NCBI RefSeq assembly: GCF_026988555.1
Contig: NZ_JALSLB010000062.1
Location: 1 to 64,000 of the forward strand
Reading direction: 5' to 3'
Length of the DNA stretch: 64,000 nucleotides
From: Thermococcus sp.
Lineage (GTDB): Archaea; Methanobacteriota_B; Thermococci; Thermococcales; Thermococcaceae
In this document: piece by piece, positions 46,812 through 55,194 of the stretch
Numbering within the stretch: position 1 is the first letter of the stretch
Layout of the letters: each line of letters opens with the position of its first letter
Program-made: the position numbers and the translations under genes
The notes under the pieces: generated by a model
Seen by the model: the letters and a program-made list of their open reading frames with translations, nothing else
What the model was told of the DNA's origin: nothing
Database searches by the model: none

Positions 46812-48667
46812 TGTACGGCTATCACAACCTGATTGCCCGGATAAACCTGACGGATGGGAAGGCCACATATGAGAAACTGCCCGATGAGATAATAAGAAAG
46901 TTCATCGGCGGGAAGGGCCTCGGCTACTACCTGATTTATCGCGAGGTTCCGCCGGTAACTGAGCCGTTGAGCGAGGCCAACAAGTTCGTTTTCGCTCCGG
47001 GAGGATTAACCGGCCTAGTGCCGGGCTCAAGCAAGGTCATAGCGGTGAGCAAGAGCCCGGAGACGGGGCTTATCAGTGATTCAAGCGGTGGAGACGCCTT
47101 CGGCCCGAAACTGAAGGGGCACTTCGATGCTCTTATCATCGAGGGAAAGAGCGAGGAGCCCGTTTATCTCCACGTTCACGATGGAAAAGTTGAGATTCTA
47201 TCTGCGGAGCACCTCTGGGGCAGGGGCAACTATGAGGTTGCCAGAAGGCTCTGGAAGGAGCACCCCAAGGCGAGCATGGCGCTCATTGGCCCCGCAGGTG
47301 AGAGACTCAGCAGGATCGCCAACGTCATCTACGACACCGAGAGGGCGAGCGGAAGGGGTGGCCCTGGAGCCGTCCTCGGGAGCAAGAAGGTCAAAGCAGT
47401 TGTAGTCGAACCCGGCGAGAAGCCCAAGGTGGCCAACCCCGAGGAGTTCCAGAGACTCTGGCAGAGCTTTTACGACCACTTCGCCACCGACCCCAAGTAC
47501 GAGCACACGAGGAACTACGGAACGAGCGACGCCTTAAGGAGCGCCGCCTCCCTGGGCATGAGCCCGGCCTACAACTTCTCAAGACCCTACATCCCGGACG
47601 AGCTGGCGAGCAAGTTGGCGGGAGACGAGGTCAAGAAGTATGAAGTCGAGCCTGAGTGGTTCGTTCACGGCAAGAGCTGTCCTATAAAGTGCGCCCGCTA
47701 CGTTGAGGTGGAATACAGGGGCAAGAAGATACGCGTCAAGCCCGAATACGAGAGCATAGCGATGCTCGGAGCGGCTACCGGAGTCTTCAACTTCCCGGCG
47801 GTGGCCTACTTCAACTGGCTCGTTAACGACCTCGGGCTGGACAGCATAGCGACAGGGGCCACGATAGCGTGGCTCTTCGAGATGGTCAAGAAGGGCCTAA
47901 TAAGCGAGGAGGAGATAGGATTCCCCGTTGAGGGCTTCGGCGACGAGGAGGCTGAGGAGAGGCTCATCAGGCTGATGGCAGAGAGGAAGGGCATCGGCGC
48001 GGTTCTGGCGGACGGTGTTAAGCGCGCCTGTGAGAGGCTCGGCAGGGGCTGTGAGTTCGCCGTCCACGTGAAGGGCATGGAGAGCCCAGCCTGGGACCCG
48101 CGCGGAAGGAGAACCTACGCCCTGAGCTATGCAACAGCCGACGTTGGAGCCTCTCATCTGAGGGGCTGGCCGAGGCCGCACCAGCTCCCCAACCAGGGGC
48201 CGGCAAAGGAGCTAGTGCCCTCGATGATAGAGGGCAGGGACGAGAGCTACATAACGGATATGCTCGGAACATGTAAGTTCGTCCCCTACAAGATGGAAGA
48301 GTTAGCCAGGCTCTACTCGCTCGTGACCGGCGAGGAGTGGACGGTTGAAAAGCTCAGAAAGGTGGCTCAAGCGGTCGAGAGCATTGCCAGAATACACGAC
48401 GCCCTCGACTGGGTAACACCGCCGATGGACGACACGGTTCCGCCGCGCTGGTGGGAGCCGGAGCCAGACGGGCCGGCGGAGGGCAACGCGGCTTTCATAG
48501 ACTACGGTGACTTTCTTGAAGCTCGCAGGGAGTTCTACAGACTGAGAGGCTGGCACGAGGAGCTTGGAGTTCCCCTGCCCGAGACAATGGAGGAGCTCGG
48601 CTATCCTGAATTTAAGGGAGATGCTGAGAGGGCGTTGGAGGTAGTGAAGACGAGGATAGGATCATGA
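46811..48667 (+). CDS. Tungsten aldehyde oxidoreductase family protein, WOR4-like
   Basis: 618 residues of the AOR family. Pterin and cluster segments are present: NLTDG-type start, GPAGERLSRIANV, ERASGRGGPGAVLGSKKVKAVVV, DSIATG and DMLGTC. The cluster motif is HGKSCPIKC: C290, C294 and C488 are kept, but the first Cys of the usual CxxCxxxC is Gly287. Three ligands would suit a [3Fe-4S] cluster, as I recall reported for P. furiosus WOR4, which also lies beside the adhD homolog. The ATG at 46811 follows AGGGGGTG. Substrate unknown. The wor4 assignment is inference. Confidence 0.93.
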   Translation: MYGYHNLIARINLTDGKATYEKLPDEIIRKFIGGKGLGYYLIYREVPPVTEPLSEANKFVFAPGGLTGLVPGSSKVIAVSKSPETGLISDSSGGDAFGPKLKGHFDALIIEGKSEEPVYLHVHDGKVEILSAEHLWGRGNYEVARRLWKEHPKASMALIGPAGERLSRIANVIYDTERASGRGGPGAVLGSKKVKAVVVEPGEKPKVANPEEFQRLWQSFYDHFATDPKYEHTRNYGTSDALRSAASLGMSPAYNFSRPYIPDELASKLAGDEVKKYEVEPEWFVHGKSCPIKCARYVEVEYRGKKIRVKPEYESIAMLGAATGVFNFPAVAYFNWLVNDLGLDSIATGATIAWLFEMVKKGLISEEEIGFPVEGFGDEEAEERLIRLMAERKGIGAVLADGVKRACERLGRGCEFAVHVKGMESPAWDPRGRRTYALSYATADVGASHLRGWPRPHQLPNQGPAKELVPSMIEGRDESYITDMLGTCKFVPYKMEELARLYSLVTGEEWTVEKLRKVAQAVESIARIHDALDWVTPPMDDTVPPRWWEPEPDGPAEGNAAFIDYGDFLEARREFYRLRGWHEELGVPLPETMEELGYPEFKGDAERALEVVKTRIGS

Positions 48668-48726
48668 GCCCTTCACGTTTTCTTTGCTTTCGCCACCGTT
48701 TCACATTTCAACGTTTTTATGTCCCT

Positions 48727-49215
48727 TTAAGTCCTCCCTCCGATTTTGACAACTGCCGGGACTATACAGGTGCCATTCTCGTTTTTTATCTCGATATCTT
48801 TACCGAAGGTGGATTTGACCGTGGAGTTGCAGGGGAACACTTTGCCATTGTGTTCCTCAAAAAACTGGAGATACTTCTTTATCTGCGTTTCGTTTGCCGG
48901 AACCAGCTTTACACTCATGTTTTCGAGATCAAAGAAGGCCAGATAAGTCCTGTTTTTCACCTCTATTATACCCTCCATACGGAGTATCCTGCACTTCGGG
49001 CTGAGCTTCGTGCAGGTACTCCCATCAACCCAGTAAGTGAGCTGTGGCTTAAGGGAGAAGTTGCTCAGGTTTGCGTCGTAGAGCATGTTCAATGCGGTAT
49101 CCGGGGCGAGGGTGGGGGAGTTGGGCTTTGGACCCCGTGTCTCGTGGCCTATGATATGGAATGCAAGAAGGAGCGAGGCCACAACAACGATTAATACTAA
49201 GTATCTTTTTCTCAT
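48727..49215 (-). CDS. Secreted/anchored protein of unknown function
   Basis: 162 residues with an N-terminal signal/anchor (YLVLIVVVASLLLAFHII), then a soluble region with four cysteines (STCTK, SPKCR, FPCNS, NGTCIV) that could form two disulfides, and sequons NLSN, NRTY, NMSV, NETQ and NSTV. The pattern suggests an extracytoplasmic protein. No family recognised. The ATG at 49215 fits the signal; a GTG at 49224 adds three residues. Only 59 nt separate its stop from the convergent AOR stop. Confidence 0.78.
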   Translation of the reverse strand: MRKRYLVLIVVVASLLLAFHIIGHETRGPKPNSPTLAPDTALNMLYDANLSNFSLKPQLTYWVDGSTCTKLSPKCRILRMEGIIEVKNRTYLAFFDLENMSVKLVPANETQIKKYLQFFEEHNGKVFPCNSTVKSTFGKDIEIKNENGTCIVPAVVKIGGRT

Positions 49216-49266
49216 GGAGACCACAGTTACAACTTGGAAAAGGGTATTAAAGATGTGTCGGAAAAA

Positions 49267-49992
49267 TCACCCCTTCAAAAACGCCTCCACCAGGTTCCTT
49301 GTCTCGTTGAAGGCCTCCAGCGGGATTCCCTTTGGGAGTCCGCCGATTTCCCCTTTGACATCTTTCAGGACGCCTTCTCCGGCTCCGAGGAACATGCCCT
49401 CGCTGACGATTCCCCTGAAGTTCGCAGGTGGGAGCAGGGCAACGGCGACGCGGTTGCCCTCCTTCACCGTTAGGTCGTTGGTGACAACGGTCAGGGCCCT
49501 ATCACCAAGGTTGACGTTGGTGACGAGCAAGCGGTCGGCGTTCGGGTGCTTGCCAACGCTCATGACTTCTCCGACCTTTATGTCTACCGCTATGACCGGG
49601 TCGTTTATCTTACCTAGGGCCAGGCGTTTGTCGAGGCCGAGTATCGTGTTCAGGAAGAAGCGGACTTTGGCAACTGCCTCCTCAACCTTTTCCTTCTCGT
49701 CCTTGTCCGCCAGATTGAGAAACGTGTGATACCATTCCTCACCACCTAGAGCCCCGATTATTCCATTGGCCTTCTCCTTCAAAGCCCTCATCTGCGGGGT
49801 CTCAATCAGCTCCTTCGGCTCCACGTAGCTGTACCGCATCGCCTGTATCTCCGGAATCATCTCCTTCGCTAACTGAATCGCTCCCTTCTTGTTCCACTTC
49901 CCCTTGAACTTCGCGTGCTCCAGCGTCTTCAGAAACAGCTCCACTGCCTTTTCCGCCACCAGTAAGCGGTAATCCTTGCTCGTGTCCCACAT
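49267..49992 (-). CDS. RNA-binding protein with C-terminal EMAP/tRNA-binding domain (COG2517-like)
   Basis: 241 residues. The first 110 form a helical domain ([25 protein letters not shown]); residues 120-220 are a tRNA-binding OB fold with [30 protein letters not shown] and [18 protein letters not shown], as in Trbp111 and the C-terminus of MetRS. Likely binds structured RNA. The ATG at 49992 follows GGTGAG. Its first 191 nt overlap the end of the TPR gene, which looks anomalous (see findings). Confidence 0.93.
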   Translation of the reverse strand: MWDTSKDYRLLVAEKAVELFLKTLEHAKFKGKWNKKGAIQLAKEMIPEIQAMRYSYVEPKELIETPQMRALKEKANGIIGALGGEEWYHTFLNLADKDEKEKVEEAVAKVRFFLNTILGLDKRLALGKINDPVIAVDIKVGEVMSVGKHPNADRLLVTNVNLGDRALTVVTNDLTVKEGNRVAVALLPPANFRGIVSEGMFLGAGEGVLKDVKGEIGGLPKGIPLEAFNETRNLVEAFLKG

Positions 49993-51034
49993 AGCTCTCA
50001 CCCTCCAGTGCCTTCAAAACGCGGTTCTTAACGCTTTCGTCCCTTATCCCCTCGGCTATCGAACGGGCCTTGACTTTGTCACCCCAGCGGGCATAGGCTA
50101 GAGCCACCTCTCCAAGGAGCTTCGACGCTATCTTATCGTCCCCGATAACGCCGGCAAGGATAAGCGGCTCCTCCAGGAAGCCTATGCGGAGGAAGCGCCT
50201 CGCTATCCTGTCAAGCTCTCCGTCGGCCGGTCTAAACTTTCCAACTAGGATTATCTCCATAGCATCGTTGAATACGCGTCTGCCAAGCTTTGGTTGCTCA
50301 TGGAGGTTAAACCAGTACGAGAGTTCAAGCATTGCAAGCGCCCGGTTTTCTAGGGGTAAAAATCTCATCAGCTTCATTGCGACCTCAACATCGCCTCGCT
50401 CCAGTATCCCATCCACCGCACTCTTCCCTCTTTTAAGTACCTCCCCCACCAGTTCCATCCTTTCTTCAAGATACTGAGCTTGAAGGTTGAACTGCAGGGA
50501 CGAATAAACGTCCTTTGCGAGGGAATAAAACTCAATGGCGGCCCCATTGGCAATCTCATCCCCGCTTCGTTCTATGGCCCTGGCCACCGAAAGTAGTGAG
50601 GAAAGTGCGTCTGAAGAGAATCCCCTAGAAAGCTGGAGTAGGTCCACAGCCTTTCGAAAGAGCTTTAACGCATCACTGTATCTATCGGACAGGACAAAGT
50701 TCCTCGCTATGCCCCCAAGGACCTCCCCCCTCAGGCGCAGGGAACTAATTTTTTCGGCCTCTGTGAGGGATATCTCCAGGTACCTCTCGGCTTCTTTGTC
50801 CCTGTTGATGGAATAGAGTGCGCGGCCAACTATAGAATATGCAAACGCCCGTTCTGGTGTTGCCTTAATCTCGTCGAGGGTTTTCAGGACATAGCTGAGG
50901 ACTTCATCCCCGGGGAATGCCGTTAAGACCTCGGATAGTGCAAGCAAGCGCTTGATCTGTTCCGGAATTTCAAGGGCACGTCTGAGGGCTTTCCGGTACT
51001 CCCCCTTGTTGATGTAAACCTCCACGGTCTCCAC
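49802..51034 (-). CDS. TPR-like repeat protein with off-frame C-terminal extension
   Basis: 410 residues from a GTG at 51034 preceded by GGTGAT; the frame is open to 51133 but overlaps the zinc-ribbon gene. It is built of helical TPR-like repeats ([66 protein letters not shown]). Up to about [13 protein letters not shown] the sequence is normal; the last 64 residues are Gly/Glu/Ser/Asp-rich, unlike a TPR, and are the out-of-frame reading of the next gene. The true end is probably near 49990, where a TGA lies in another frame. Function unknown; scaffold is likely. Confidence 0.8.
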   Translation of the reverse strand: METVEVYINKGEYRKALRRALEIPEQIKRLLALSEVLTAFPGDEVLSYVLKTLDEIKATPERAFAYSIVGRALYSINRDKEAERYLEISLTEAEKISSLRLRGEVLGGIARNFVLSDRYSDALKLFRKAVDLLQLSRGFSSDALSSLLSVARAIERSGDEIANGAAIEFYSLAKDVYSSLQFNLQAQYLEERMELVGEVLKRGKSAVDGILERGDVEVAMKLMRFLPLENRALAMLELSYWFNLHEQPKLGRRVFNDAMEIILVGKFRPADGELDRIARRFLRIGFLEEPLILAGVIGDDKIASKLLGEVALAYARWGDKVKARSIAEGIRDESVKNRVLKALEGESYVGHEQGLPLTGGGKGSGAVSEDAGAREVQGEVEQEGSDSVSEGDDSGDTGDAVQLRGAEGAD

Positions 51035-51083
51035 ATGAATCACCGGCTGAAAGGGGTGGTTTTCAAAGTAAAAAAGGATATCG

Positions 51084-51410
51084 CTATTTTCTGACCTTCC
51101 GGTCCCACCCTTCCAGCATGGTTTCAAGGGCAAGCAGGCTGTTTATTCTAAGCTTGACCTTGTGGTTTTCCCAGTCTATCGAGCCTTTGAACTCGTTGAG
51201 CAACTCAAAGACCTTCTCGGCTTCTTTACTAGATAGATTTCTTCCATAGAACTCTTCCCCACACCTGGGACATTTGAAGACGAAGCTCTCAAATGTCTCC
51301 ATGAACTTGCCTTTATCCTGCAACACCTCTTCCACCCCTTCGATAGTGAGCATCTGCTCTATGAGTTCAGCCCAGTCGAGAACAGCTCCACAACGGGGAC
51401 ACTTTGCCAT
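51084..51410 (-). CDS. Small zinc-ribbon protein
   Basis: 108 residues with an N-terminal CPRCGA and a second CPRCGEEF motif 45 residues later, which could fold together as one zinc site. The rest is helical and charged, including VFELLNEFKGSIDWENHKVKLR. The ATG at 51410 follows GGAGGG and overlaps the stop of the DHH gene, so it is translationally coupled to it. No named family. Its position in the translation run suggests an RNA-related task. Confidence 0.84.
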   Translation of the reverse strand: MAKCPRCGAVLDWAELIEQMLTIEGVEEVLQDKGKFMETFESFVFKCPRCGEEFYGRNLSSKEAEKVFELLNEFKGSIDWENHKVKLRINSLLALETMLEGWDRKVRK

Positions 51411-51412
51411 AT

Positions 51413-52399
51413 TCATCCCTCCATATTCTTCAAAAACCGTTCAATCTCCTTTAGGATGGTTTTTACCCCTTCCTCAAGGTTTGCCTGTCCGTTGGCGCCT
51501 GCGGCACCAGGGTGGCCTCCCCCGGATCCCTGGATAACCGGACCCACCCCCTCCATTATCCTTCCGAGGTGGAGGCCCCTCTTGACGAGTGCCTCCCTCG
51601 CCCTGGCCGAGATTCTGACGCCGTTCTTCTCGCTTCCGACGATGGCTACGTCCGCGCCGAGGTTCAGGAACACTTTACAGGCAAGGGCCTCGTAAGCGGA
51701 CACTCTTGAAACAGCTATTATATATTTCCTGAACTTTTTAACCTCAAGACGCTGGCACGCTTTCAGCACCGCCATCTTCTTTGCCTGGTCGATGTTCTCA
51801 TCGCTTACCGGGGCAACAAGCTGGGATATCTCCCCCAGCTGGATTGGAAAATGCTCCAGCATCTCACTTACGGCTTTGAAAGTCTTCGTGTTTGCGAAGC
51901 GGAAGTTTGCTGTGTCGGTAATTATCCCGGCCAAGAGCGCCCTAACGGCCGTTTCGTTATAAACTCCGAGGTACTTTAAAAGCTCCCACACGATTTCAGC
52001 CGTTGACGTTCTGGATGAATCAACCACGCGGATATCCGCCCGTATCGGCTTCTCCTTCTCGACGTGGTGGTCTATGACTACGAGGGTTCTTCCCTCCCGG
52101 ACCTCGATAGGTTCAAGCTGTTCGAGGGATGATGTGTCGAAGATCACAACGACGTCTTCCTCCACCGGAGGATTCCTCTCAACGGGGACCGGCGAGAGGG
52201 AAAGCAATCTCTTGGCATAGGAGGAGACGCTCTGAGCAACGCCTATCTTGACCCTTTCTACCCCGGTGGACTTCAGGTAGATAGCGAACGCTATAGCCGA
52301 ACCCAACGAATCCGGGTCTGCGTTATGGTGGCACAGCAGGAGGAAGGACCTGTCCTCAGAGGCCCTCAGAAATTTTTTAAGCTTTACCTTCCCCTTCAT
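51413..52399 (-). CDS. DHH-family phosphoesterase (NrnA-like)
   Basis: 328 residues of the DHH/DHHA1 superfamily. Catalytic motifs are CHHNADPDSLGSAIAF, VVIFDTSSLEQ, VVIDHHVEKEK and, in the DHHA1 half, GSGGGHPGAAGA. Such enzymes degrade short oligoribonucleotides or pAp. The ATG at 52399 follows GGGAG; the frame extends to 52474 inside the DUF3194 gene. It overlaps that gene's stop by 23 nt and the zinc-ribbon start by a few bases. Confidence 0.93.
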   Translation of the reverse strand: MKGKVKLKKFLRASEDRSFLLLCHHNADPDSLGSAIAFAIYLKSTGVERVKIGVAQSVSSYAKRLLSLSPVPVERNPPVEEDVVVIFDTSSLEQLEPIEVREGRTLVVIDHHVEKEKPIRADIRVVDSSRTSTAEIVWELLKYLGVYNETAVRALLAGIITDTANFRFANTKTFKAVSEMLEHFPIQLGEISQLVAPVSDENIDQAKKMAVLKACQRLEVKKFRKYIIAVSRVSAYEALACKVFLNLGADVAIVGSEKNGVRISARAREALVKRGLHLGRIMEGVGPVIQGSGGGHPGAAGANGQANLEEGVKTILKEIERFLKNMEG

Positions 52400-52712
52400 G
52401 TGCGATCTCCCACAGTCTTTGTTCGACGGCCCGATACGCCATATCAATGGCTTCATCGATGAGATTCCCAACATCGGTTCTCACAAATATTGGAACCTCA
52501 AGGTAAACCTCGATCTCCAGATCCAGGGTCTTTCCCCGGTTTATTCTAGTCGTGACCTCAAAATCTTTTACCTCGCTCTTGGTGAGGTCCTCAAAGACGC
52601 GGTCGATTATTGTCTCCTGTGCGATCTCCCCTATCTCAACCAACCTTTCCGGCTCAAGGTCAGGCAGACCTATGTAAACGACCTTCCTTTCACTGCTCTT
52701 TTCTGCCCCCAC
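52377..52712 (-). CDS. DUF3194 family protein
   Basis: 111 residues. The DUF3194 pattern is visible as IGLPDLEPERLVEIGEIAQETIIDRVF, then a two-strand part (DFEVTTRINRGKTLDLEIEVYLEVP) and a C-terminal helix (LIDEAIDMAYRAVEQRLWEIA). The family is archaeal, small and of unknown function, and typically follows the prefoldin beta gene, as here. The start is GTG at 52712 after GAGGTG; a GTG at 52721 would add three residues. It overlaps the DHH gene by 23 nt. Confidence 0.9.
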   Translation of the reverse strand: MGAEKSSERKVVYIGLPDLEPERLVEIGEIAQETIIDRVFEDLTKSEVKDFEVTTRINRGKTLDLEIEVYLEVPIFVRTDVGNLIDEAIDMAYRAVEQRLWEIAHEGEGKA

Positions 52713-52739
52713 GTCCTTCACCTCAGAAATGAAAAAGGA

Positions 52740-53093
52740 TCAGCCGGCTACCGGCGGTTTCAGTGAGGACTGTATCTGGGCGGTGAGGTCCTTAAGCTTC
52801 TCATTGAGTTTCTTTTCCTGTCTCTCAAGGGCGTTTAGTCTTATCTCGAGTGTCTCAACCTTTTCCTTCAGCTCTCCAATGGCCTTCTCCTTGGTGGTTT
52901 TTACAACAAGGGTGCCGACGGTCTTGTATATTACCGTCCCATCCTCCACGGCATCAATCTCCTCAAGGGCCTTTTTAGTGTCGTTCAGTTCGATCTGAAG
53001 TTTCTGCTTCTGCTGAATGACAAGCTGAAGCTGCTGCTGGTAGCTCTCAAGTTGCCCCAACATGGCCTGAACCTGCGGTGGAATGTTCTGCAT
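52740..53093 (-). CDS. pfdB: Prefoldin beta subunit
   Basis: 117 residues forming the long coiled coil of prefoldin beta: two helices (QQQLQLVIQQKQKLQIELNDTKKALEEI and KVETLEIRLNALERQEKKLNEKLKDL) joined by a short beta hairpin (VYKTVGTLVVKTTKE region). It assembles with the alpha subunit into a hexamer that holds unfolded proteins. The ATG at 53093 follows GGAGGTG. The gene is usually next to pcc1; here an inserted fragment separates them. Confidence 0.96.
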   Translation of the reverse strand: MQNIPPQVQAMLGQLESYQQQLQLVIQQKQKLQIELNDTKKALEEIDAVEDGTVIYKTVGTLVVKTTKEKAIGELKEKVETLEIRLNALERQEKKLNEKLKDLTAQIQSSLKPPVAG

Positions 53094-53182
53094 AGCCAAC
53101 ACCTCCGTAATCATAATGCCGAGTGAGAATAAGGGGCAGGCTTTAAATAGTTTAGGCTAAAAGAGATTTAAGAGTTATTGGA

Positions 53183-53724
53183 TCAAAAACCGCAAGACCC
53201 TCCTAGAGTATATCCGAACTTCCTGTAATAACACCGTATTTTTCGCCTGGAGAATATCAACATCCTGTTAGCTGCCTCTTTGGCACTAATTTTTTTAATG
53301 TCTGCTAAAACAATGACCCTTTCTTCAGGGGGTAGCCAAGGCTTAAAGGCTTCAATTAGCACCCCCATTGAATGCCATTGGTCAATATTCCCAGAGCTAC
53401 TCCCTCTTCAAAACAATATTCCATTAGTTGGCGAGCGTACTTAGCAACTACTCCCCTCCTTCCAATAATTGACGTCTTTGCACTTTTAGCCTCTAAAAAT
53501 GCTACTGGTTTTCCATCTACGATTAACGTATAATCAGGCCGTTTTTTGTTTCTGGTCTGTTTCTCTGGATATACCTCTTGGGGGTTATCTACTTCCCACC
53601 ATAGCCCGTTTAGAATGGGGAGTATTATATGTTGTTTTGTTGCTTCTTCGTTGGAAATTCTCGGGTATAGCTCCTTAATGGTTTCAATCTTATCCTCTAA
53701 GGGGGATGAAAACAGACCTGACAT
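53183..53724 (-). pseudogene. Frameshifted HsdR-N-like gene (type I restriction R N-terminal domain)
   Basis: The first frame from the ATG at 53724 carries the HSDR_N pattern: KQHIILPILNGLWWEVDNPQEVYPE, RPDYTLIVDGKPVAFLEAKSAKT (the E and K of the nuclease core) and MEYCFEEGVALGILTNGIQW. It then stops at 53356. The second frame (53368-53183) continues the family with GVLIEAFKPWLPPEERVI. One extra G in the G5 run at 53362-53366 would join them as NGIQWGVLIEAFKP. More AT-rich than its neighbours, and inserted between pcc1 and pfdB, so probably acquired by transfer. Confidence 0.8.
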
Positions 53725-53772
53725 AAGCTCTATCACCGATACTAAACTTCGGAACCTAATATTAAAATTTTA

Positions 53773-53997
53773 CTATATTTTAGTAGAATCAATGGCAACC
53801 TTTATCCACCGAAGGTAAGAGTTCAGCGTTCCCCTTAAAGCCGAGTTGTCTTTTGTTAAAAACCTTATCACTATTTTCTTTCCGTCTCTGAGAAACTCTA
53901 TTTTGCTCCTCCGATAAGGGACGGACTCATGCTCGTAGAGAACGCTCTCATAGACCACCCTGGCGGTTTCCTCATCCGGAAAAGAGAGCTCGATCAT
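53773..53997 (-). CDS. pcc1: KEOPS complex subunit Pcc1
   Basis: 74 residues from the ATG at 53997, which overlaps the stop of the Brix gene (ATGA). The Pcc1 pattern is IELSFPDEETARVVYESVLYEHESVP followed by EFLRDGKKIVIRFLTKDNSALRGTLNSYLRWIKVA. Pcc1 dimerises KEOPS, which makes t6A at position 37 of tRNAs reading ANN codons. The longer frame to 54048 lies inside the Brix gene and is rejected. Its downstream neighbour is the inserted HsdR-N fragment. Confidence 0.93.
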   Translation of the reverse strand: MIELSFPDEETARVVYESVLYEHESVPYRRSKIEFLRDGKKIVIRFLTKDNSALRGTLNSYLRWIKVAIDSTKI

Positions 53998-54632
53998 TCC
54001 TTCAATTGGCCAGGTTTTTTCTTTAGAAGAGCCCCTTTGTACTCCCATCTCCGACCGTCCTCCATTATCCAGATCTTGACGCTTATTAAGGGTCCTATGG
54101 GGTTTTTCTTCTCAACATCAAAGCGGTAGAAGTCCACCGCCATTCCGCGCGGATGCCTCTCGATGACGCTCAGAACATCGGTGTTGTATCTGTCGACTAT
54201 TCCGAGGAGCGAGCGCTCCTTTCTCGGCACGAACTTCCCACCGGTAAGTTCGGCAAAGACCTGGGCGAAGGCAACGTGGTCGAGGCCAACGCGCTTTGCT
54301 GTGGTCACAACAAGCGGCATCTCCTCGCGTATGGGCCTTATGTCTCTAAAACCAATCTCGCGCTGGAGCTTTATGCCGTGGAGGTACAGGTAGCCGAGGT
54401 AGCCCCAGTCCTCGGGGTCAACCCGGATGAAGGTCATCTTGAGTGGGTTGCCCTTCCAGACGTTGACTATCAGAAGCCTCTCGTAGTTCCTGTCGTAGGC
54501 TTCCATTAAAAGGTCGTGGAGGGTCTTCTTCCCCCTGGTCAGGTATAAGGAGCCGGGAAAGACCTTCTCCAAGTCGTGACCGAAGCTCCTCGTCCTCCTC
54601 GTGGGTCTGTGGGAAGTCGTTATCAGCATCAT
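53994..54632 (-). CDS. Brix-domain ribosome biogenesis protein (Imp4-like)
   Basis: 212 residues with the Brix fold: ITTSHRPTRRTRSFGHDLEKVFPGSLYLTRGKKTL at the start (the anticodon-binding-like half), VVNVWKGNP-type (LIVNVWKGNPLKMTFIRVD), and the C-terminal half starting KNPIGPLISVKIWIMEDGRRWEYKG. The family acts in rRNA processing. The ATG at 54632 follows GTGAGGG; a second ATG at 54629 is equally possible. It is coupled to pcc1 by the ATGA overlap. Confidence 0.93.
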   Translation of the reverse strand: MMLITTSHRPTRRTRSFGHDLEKVFPGSLYLTRGKKTLHDLLMEAYDRNYERLLIVNVWKGNPLKMTFIRVDPEDWGYLGYLYLHGIKLQREIGFRDIRPIREEMPLVVTTAKRVGLDHVAFAQVFAELTGGKFVPRKERSLLGIVDRYNTDVLSVIERHPRGMAVDFYRFDVEKKNPIGPLISVKIWIMEDGRRWEYKGALLKKKPGQLKE

Positions 54633-54687
54633 GGCCCTCACTCAAAACCGGGTTAACTCGATAAAAGGCTTTCGAAATCCGAAAGAA

Positions 54688-54837
54688 TCAGATCGCTTTA
54701 ACGCGCCTGGCCACACGGGGCCTCGGTTTATAGAGTATCTTGCTGCCGCAGTAGGGGCAGCGGACTTCTCTGGTATTCTCTAGGTCGAGCTCGACCTCCT
54801 TTCCACACTTCGCACAGCGGTAAACACCCATCACCAT
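54688..54837 (-). CDS. rpoP: DNA-directed RNA polymerase subunit P (Rpo12)
   Basis: 49 residues with the Rpc10 zinc ribbon YRCAKCGKEVELD and VRCPYCGSKILYKPRP, ending RRVKAI as in other Thermococcales. It anchors the Rpo3/10/11 platform of the polymerase. The ATG at 54837 follows GGTGAT; longer frames upstream are shadows of the L37Ae gene. It sits between L37Ae and the Brix gene in the conserved archaeal order. Confidence 0.96.
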   Translation of the reverse strand: MVMGVYRCAKCGKEVELDLENTREVRCPYCGSKILYKPRPRVARRVKAI

Positions 54838-54865
54838 GGTCATCACCTGAATAGAAGGAGAGGTG

Positions 54866-55126
54866 TCAGGCCTTGGAGGCCGTGACGCGCTTGGCGACCT
54901 TCCCGGCCGGAGTGGTCGGCAGGTAGGCACCACCGGCGAAGGTGGCACCACACTTCTGGCACTGCCATATACCCGTGCTTATCCTCTTGACGGCCTTCCT
55001 CCCACAGACCGGGCAGACGTGCTTCTGCCGCATCCTGGCTTCAACTGTCGCCACCCGCCTTCTTATCTTAAGACCATACCTGGAACCGTATCTTCCGCCT
55101 GATCCAACCTTAGTGGTTCTTCCCAT
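54866..55126 (-). CDS. rpl37ae: 50S ribosomal protein L37Ae
   Basis: 86 residues, basic, with the zinc finger [13 protein letters not shown] and [15 protein letters not shown] and the N-terminal [22 protein letters not shown], all diagnostic. The ATG at 55126 follows GGTGAT. The TATA box at 55182-55194 lies 56-68 nt upstream, making this the first gene of the translation run that includes rpoP, Brix and pcc1. Confidence 0.96.
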   Translation of the reverse strand: MGRTTKVGSGGRYGSRYGLKIRRRVATVEARMRQKHVCPVCGRKAVKRISTGIWQCQKCGATFAGGAYLPTTPAGKVAKRVTASKA

Positions 55127-55181
55127 GAGCATCACCCCTGATGATGTATTGTTTTCACGACTGAAGGTCTTTTTCGGGGAC

Positions 55182-55194
55182 GTTTTATAAACCT
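55182..55194 (-). promoter_or_regulatory. TATA box of the L37Ae operon
   Basis: Minus-strand aggtttataaaac is a strong TATA element upstream of the rpl37ae ATG. Confidence 0.65.
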
